Assembly: GCA_020465985.1 (NCBI GenBank)
Contig: JAANYP010006390.1
Span: forward strand, 186,001 to 250,000
DNA: 64,000 bases
DNA from: Centrapalus pauciflorus
Taxonomy: Eukaryota > Streptophyta > Magnoliopsida > Asterales > Asteraceae
Direction of reading: 5' to 3'
Shown: positions 60,801 through 64,000 of the stretch, piece after piece
Position numbering within the stretch: position 1 is the first letter of the stretch
How the letters are laid out: each line of letters opens with the position of its first letter
The notes under the pieces: model-generated
The model's input: only the letters and a program-made list of their open reading frames with translations
Told to the model about the DNA's origin: nothing
Databases searched by the model: none
Made by a program: the position numbers and the translations under genes

Positions 60801-61187
60801 CAGATCCCCACTTCTCCTATCCCCATAAATGCAGATCTCACGCCCCTCTGGAGTAGTTATCTTTATCATTCGCTTCTTACATACTATGTGGGCTTCATTC
60901 TCTATCAACCAATCCATCCCGATAATTACATCAAATTCACTAAACTCGATCGGAATCAAGTCCAAATTGAAGACTACATCTTCAATCACTAAGGTGCAGT
61001 TTCGGTATACATGATCTACTTTAACTAGAGTATTACTAGCAGTTTCAATATCTAGTACAGCAGATAGCTTAGACAAAGGCATGGCAAGTTGTTGTGCAAA
61101 CATAGTAGATACAAACGATCTATTGGCACCCGAGTCAAATAATACTCTTGCAGGTAAAGAGTTTACAATAAACATACCCGTGACCAC
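57864..61187 (-). CDS. Element 3 Pol: protease-RT-RNase H-integrase-chromodomain
   Basis: An uninterrupted 1107-codon frame. Motifs in order: protease FDSGANRSF (about residues 15-23); RT with VLFVKKKDGTMRMCIDYREL, MPFGLTNAP and FIDDILVYSK; RNase H VYTDASRLGLG and DHKSLKY; integrase zinc finger HQSKFSVHPG...CRTCRLVKAEH; core D, D, E in MDFVTK, VSDRDSRF and GQSERT; C-terminal chromodomain (EPECVLD...VLVRWKHHKG...TWE). All catalytic residues visible. The true frame continues upstream in phase from 61298, where it is separated from gag by one TGA; the ATG at 61187 is simply the first in the pol frame. RT runs straight through WLQQIQFLGH with no intron. Confidence 0.95.
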   Translation of the reverse strand: MVTGMFIVNSLPARVLFDSGANRSFVSTMFAQQLAMPLSKLSAVLDIETASNTLVKVDHVYRNCTLVIEDVVFNLDLIPIEFSEFDVIIGMDWLIENEAHIVCKKRMIKITTPEGREICIYGDRRSGDLCLLTIAKARKLVAKGCDAYLAYAIDAKAEEKTLADVPVVSQFPDVFPEDLSGVPPERQVEFRIDLIPGAAPVARSPYRLAPTEMKEMMTQLQELLDKGFIRPSSSPWGAPVLFVKKKDGTMRMCIDYRELNKLTVKNKYPLPRIDDLFDQLHGASVFSKIDLRSGYHQLKVREEDVPKTAFRTRYGHYEFLVMPFGLTNAPAVFMDLMNRVCRPMLDKSVIVFIDDILVYSKSEAEHADHLRELLELLRKEKLYAKFSKCEFWLQQIQFLGHVISGAGISVDPAKVEAVRNWEPPRSATEVRSFLGLAGYYRRFIKDFSKIVVPLMVLTKKNAPFVWETVQQEAFDVLKKTLSEAPILALPEGNEDFVVYTDASRLGLGAVLMQRGKVIAYASRQLKQHEKNYSTHDLELTAVTFALKLWRHYLYGTKCQLYTDHKSLKYIFSQKELNMRQRRSMELIKDYDCEILYHPGKANVVADALSRKAYAKDCCYMLTSTMLTSTIIDDVKAAQEEALKDENVGAEDIRTQMKIMETSESGLKGIYGRIWVPKYGGMRKVIIEEAHQSKFSVHPGSTKMYNELKADFWWPGLKKDIGQYAERCRTCRLVKAEHQQPYGSLQPLPIPEWKWEHITMDFVTKLPKTRRQQDAVWVIVDRLTKSAHFIPIRESYSLEKLAQIYLDEIVSRHGVPKSIVSDRDSRFTSNFWSALQGGLGSRIAMSTAYRPQTDGQSERTILTLEDMMRSCVLDLGGNWDDHLPLIEFSYNNSYHATIKKAPFEALYGRRCRTPTCWRETGETPIAGPALLQETNEKVQLVRQNMKAAQDRQKSYYDRRHKPISFEVDDWVYLKVSPMRGVTRFVKRGKLAPRFVGPFKIIEKVGNQSYRLELPEEMSGIHPVFHVGNLRKSFTAENEDWADHTELQIDERLRYIEEPECVLDTKVKKLRSKEIEMVLVRWKHHKGANHTWETKAEMLKKYPKLFESE

Positions 61188-61298
61188 CTCCGGGTTTTCC
61201 CTAGCCTCTTCTGCAGTAATCTGAAATGCACGAGCCGGTGCCCTTTGCGACTGACCCCGACCTCGGTTAACTGAACCACCGCTTGAACCTCCCGAAGA

Positions 61299-62417
61299 TC
61301 ATGTTGATGTTGGAGCAGCAGCTGCTGGAGCATTCTTTCGACAATTTCTACTATAGTGCCCCCACACTCCACATTTATGGCAGGCATCTGATCTTCGTGG
61401 ACATTCATTCTGAAAGTGGCCCAACTCTCCGCAGCAAAAACATGCACGCCCGTTTGTGCACTTGCCGAAGTGTTCTAGATGGCACTTATTACAATACTGC
61501 GGCTCGGTGTTGATAGAGTAAGCACGTGCGCGACCAGAAGAACTAGACTGTCGGCGATAAGACTGTTGCGGCGAGCACTGCGATGATCGTGAAGAACCAG
61601 AGTAGCCTCCTTCGCGTTGGCGTTTCGGTGGTGAAGGTTGAGTTGGGTTGACTGAAGCAGCAGCGGACCCCATCACGTATCCCGACATACTTAAAATCTG
61701 TTCCACATTTCTGGCGGCTTCCAATAGACCAGCAAATGTGGGGTAGTGTACATTGCTCATCACCCTCCGAATCTCCAAATCAAGACCAGCCTCAAACCTG
61801 GTCACTTTCCTTTCCTCGGTATCCACTTGATGAGGCGCGAACAAACTCAGCCTCGTAAACTCTACTGCATACTGGGACACAGACTTAGTCCCCTGAATCA
61901 GCGTCATGAATTTAGCCTCTAATCTTCGGCGCTCATCGGCCGGGCAGTATTGCTGAGTGAAAATTTCAGTAAACTCAGCCCATTTCATTACAGCAACCTT
62001 CTCCATTGTTAGTGCATTCACCATCGAGTTCCACCACATTATTGCGTCTTTGGTGAACATGGCAGTAGCGAATCGGACCATATCCTTCTCAGCACAATCA
62101 CTGATTCGGAAAGTCCTTTCTGTAGCTGTTATCCACTCCAGTGCAGTAACAGCATCCCCCAACCCAGTAAATTCAACGGCTCCATTTCCCTTAAAGTCCT
62201 TGAAACGGCAACCCCTGGGCTTATTTGATGACCCAGTGTTGTCACCTTGCTCGTCATCGTTTCCCTCTCTTTCCTTATTCTTTCTCTTCTCTTCTCTTCG
62301 CTTAGCTTCGGCCTCATCTCGAGCCCGAAACTGGTCCTGAATCATTCGATTTTGCTCAGCCATCATGGCTAGCATCATTTCTCTCGTCTCTTCAGGTGTC
62401 ATTCCTCCTCCAGACAT
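61299..62417 (-). CDS. Element 3 Gag
   Basis: A 372-codon capsid/nucleocapsid frame. The N-terminus is MSGGGMTPEETREMM followed by a charged R/E/K coiled-coil-like segment; the retrotransposon Gag core is at about residues 85-215. Near the C-terminus there are CNKCHLEHFGKC and then two CCHC zinc knuckles (CFCCGELGHFQNEC and CHKCGVWGHYSRNC) for RNA binding. It ends in TGA at 61299-61301, in the same frame as pol. In Tekay-2 gag and protease are fused without a stop. Either this TGA is a single nonsense change (CGA to TGA would do it) or a readthrough stop. Confidence 0.93.
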   Translation of the reverse strand: MSGGGMTPEETREMMLAMMAEQNRMIQDQFRARDEAEAKRREEKRKNKEREGNDDEQGDNTGSSNKPRGCRFKDFKGNGAVEFTGLGDAVTALEWITATERTFRISDCAEKDMVRFATAMFTKDAIMWWNSMVNALTMEKVAVMKWAEFTEIFTQQYCPADERRRLEAKFMTLIQGTKSVSQYAVEFTRLSLFAPHQVDTEERKVTRFEAGLDLEIRRVMSNVHYPTFAGLLEAARNVEQILSMSGYVMGSAAASVNPTQPSPPKRQREGGYSGSSRSSQCSPQQSYRRQSSSSGRARAYSINTEPQYCNKCHLEHFGKCTNGRACFCCGELGHFQNECPRRSDACHKCGVWGHYSRNCRKNAPAAAAPTST

Positions 62418-62620
62418 GTTCTGAAATACGAAACATATAACTTATTTAGTAACATGTCATTTATTTATAGATACCACCCAATTGTCCCGTATGATAGTCA
62501 ATATTCTTATGATTACTAGATCGTAACCTATCTTAGTTCAGATCATTACTTAGAATCACTACATGTCATCACTTAATGTTTGAGACCAAGACCTCACGGA
62601 CACTTGAATCTCAAACTACT

Positions 62621-62632
62621 GCTCTGATACCA
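62621..62632 (-). other. Primer-binding site of element 3
   Basis: On the minus strand TGGTATCAGAGC lies five bases after the 5' LTR; complementary to initiator tRNA-Met. Confidence 0.9.
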
Positions 62633-62637
62633 TAAGC

Positions 62638-64000
62638 TGTGACACCCTTGCCACATTAACCACCAATTACAATTCACCCAGGATTAATCACCAACAAACA
62701 GATAACATAATGATCTGATAGCTTAATAATAGTGCGGAAGCAAAATACATAAATAAAAGTATTACAACAGAGTCTAACACCCTACGGTGCTACAAAGGTT
62801 ACACGTCTAAGTCTACCAACTCAAATTAATACATTATCCCAAATTCATTACAACAAAATTTTCATAAACCAAATACCAAAGTAAACGGTAGAAATCTTCA
62901 AATACTTCAATAGATTTCCTAGCTAGATGGTCCAGCTGTAGACTTCCCTTTTCCTGTAAAAATTCAACAACTAAAAGGTAAGCGAATGCTTAGTGAATAC
63001 CAGATGATTTTCACACATTCTACAAATCTTTATGATGCCCCCAGAGTATCCGCGGTAACACATACCGTATACTCCACACGTATCCAAGATACGCAAACCT
63101 GAGCCGCAGCTCCTTCGAGCTGACACTCGGCATAAGAAAAACCAACCATCTGAGGCAGACATTACATCGGGGATGACTTACTGTCTATCCTGACCACAGA
63201 GGTGTCAAACTCTTGGTCATATAGCACAGTAACATCAGAGTACAGATGCGACCACGCAGGTCCATCGAAAGGATGCACAACAAATGAACGGACATGCAAC
63301 AAATATGAATGTGCATCATCATAAACGCATGTTAGTAGAATGCCAAACGAACATGAAACAACAGGCCTCAGCAGGCAATGCAAACATAAAGCAGATGCAG
63401 ACATGTTAAAAATCAAAGGTACTCACAGTGGGTGCGTTATTAATCTTTAAGCAATATTATTTCTCCTCGGAATTTCAACCGGATCAACCAAGTACCCCAC
63501 TGTGGGTTAAACAACACCACAAGGGACCTGTAAGTCATTTGTAACAACACATTGTGTTAATATCTTGTTTAATTCCATAAAACTTAATTTTTATAAGTTT
63601 TTACCATTTTTGATCCCAATTTCGGATCCATGTCCGAATTCGGACCCCAACCGAATTCGGACCCCCAGTTCGGTTCTCATATGAACCCTAATTCGGTCCC
63701 AATATAAGCCCTATTTCGGACCATATGCTAGTTCGGACCATATCCGAATTCGGTCTCCAACCGAATTCGGACCCTCATCCGAATTCCAACACAGAAATAT
63801 TTTCTTTTAGTTTTTATAATTCAACTTTTCAGGACACATCCGAATTCGGGCCATATCCGAATTCGGATTCCTACCGAAGTACAACACTTGTAAATTTTTC
63901 TATATTAAATATCCTGAAGTTTGAGCCTCATCCGAATTCGGACCTGATCCGAGTTCATCTCGGATCCGAATTCGGATCCCACTGTGTTCATACTTGTGCA
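62638..64000 (-). repeat. Element 3 5' LTR, truncated by window end
   Basis: The first 1363 bp (plus-strand order) of the second LTR, nearly identical to 55615-56977. About 850 bp more should lie outside. It includes the CCGAATTCGG cluster at 63618-63980. Confidence 0.93.

Larger units (their letters stand above)
55615..64000 (-). mobile_element. Element 3: young Ty3/gypsy chromovirus, second family, runs off the window
   Basis: Read on the minus strand: 5' LTR (from beyond 64000 down to 62638), primer site (62632-62621), gag (62417-61299), pol (to 57864), hairpin and purine-rich tract, 3' LTR (57827-55615). The LTRs start TGTAACATCC and end GGGTGTCACA. The two LTRs differ at about five positions over the 1.36 kb shared in the window, so insertion is very recent. 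It is inserted in the 5' LTR of Tekay-2. It encodes a chromodomain like Tekay elements but its Gag and LTRs are distinct from Tekay-1/2, and RT has no intron. Confidence 0.93.

Overview
This is plant nuclear DNA: AT-rich, with spliceosomal introns, plant-type Ty3/gypsy chromoviruses whose primer-binding sites match initiator tRNA-Met, tRNA-derived SINEs, and many short TIR elements. It looks like a eudicot, possibly an asterid, but nothing here fixes the family.

Layout. (1) 1-17.0 kb is a nested repeat block. A candidate Helitron (127-17009) contains a solo LTR (3267-14647, target duplication AATTT). That solo LTR was hit by a nearly intact Tekay-like Ty3/gypsy element, Tekay-1 (4624-14225, target duplication ATATG). 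(2) 17.5-23.0 kb is a run of foldback and MITE-like elements, including a MULE with a 9-bp target duplication (18860-20441) and a SINE (20553-20713). (3) 23-37 kb is the gene island, with three host genes. An ABI-like subunit of the SCAR/WAVE complex is on + (coding 24285-26949, 9 coding exons, 321 aa). A Pcc1 subunit of the KEOPS complex is on - (29327-30518, 4 coding exons, 106 aa). An unrecognised protein with a hydrophobic C-terminus, probably tail-anchored, is on - (33771-34926, 2 coding exons, 361 aa). All three appear to have an intron in the 5' leader; two of these leader introns hold tandem duplications and the third holds a SINE. (4) 37-47.9 kb is transposon-rich intergenic DNA: a PIF/Harbinger-like element carrying a ~480-bp G-rich minisatellite, an eroded LTR, (TA)n-flanked foldback elements, Helitron-like ends, and four hAT-like elements, one nested in another. 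(5) 47857-64000 holds Tekay-2 on -, same family as Tekay-1 but with three in-frame stops. Its 5' LTR is interrupted by a young chromovirus of a second family, element 3 (55615 to past the window end).

Most notable features. Both copies of the Tekay-1/2 family carry an 88-89-bp GT-AG intron at the same codon boundary inside reverse transcriptase. Element 3 lacks it. A hairpin overlapping the pol stop codon is kept in all three elements. All LTRs of both families carry clusters of a CCGAATTCGG palindrome. The three host genes do not form a pathway: one acts in actin nucleation, one in tRNA t6A modification, and one is unknown.

Exon boundaries were read by eye from splice signals and reading-frame continuity; untranslated exons are inferred.
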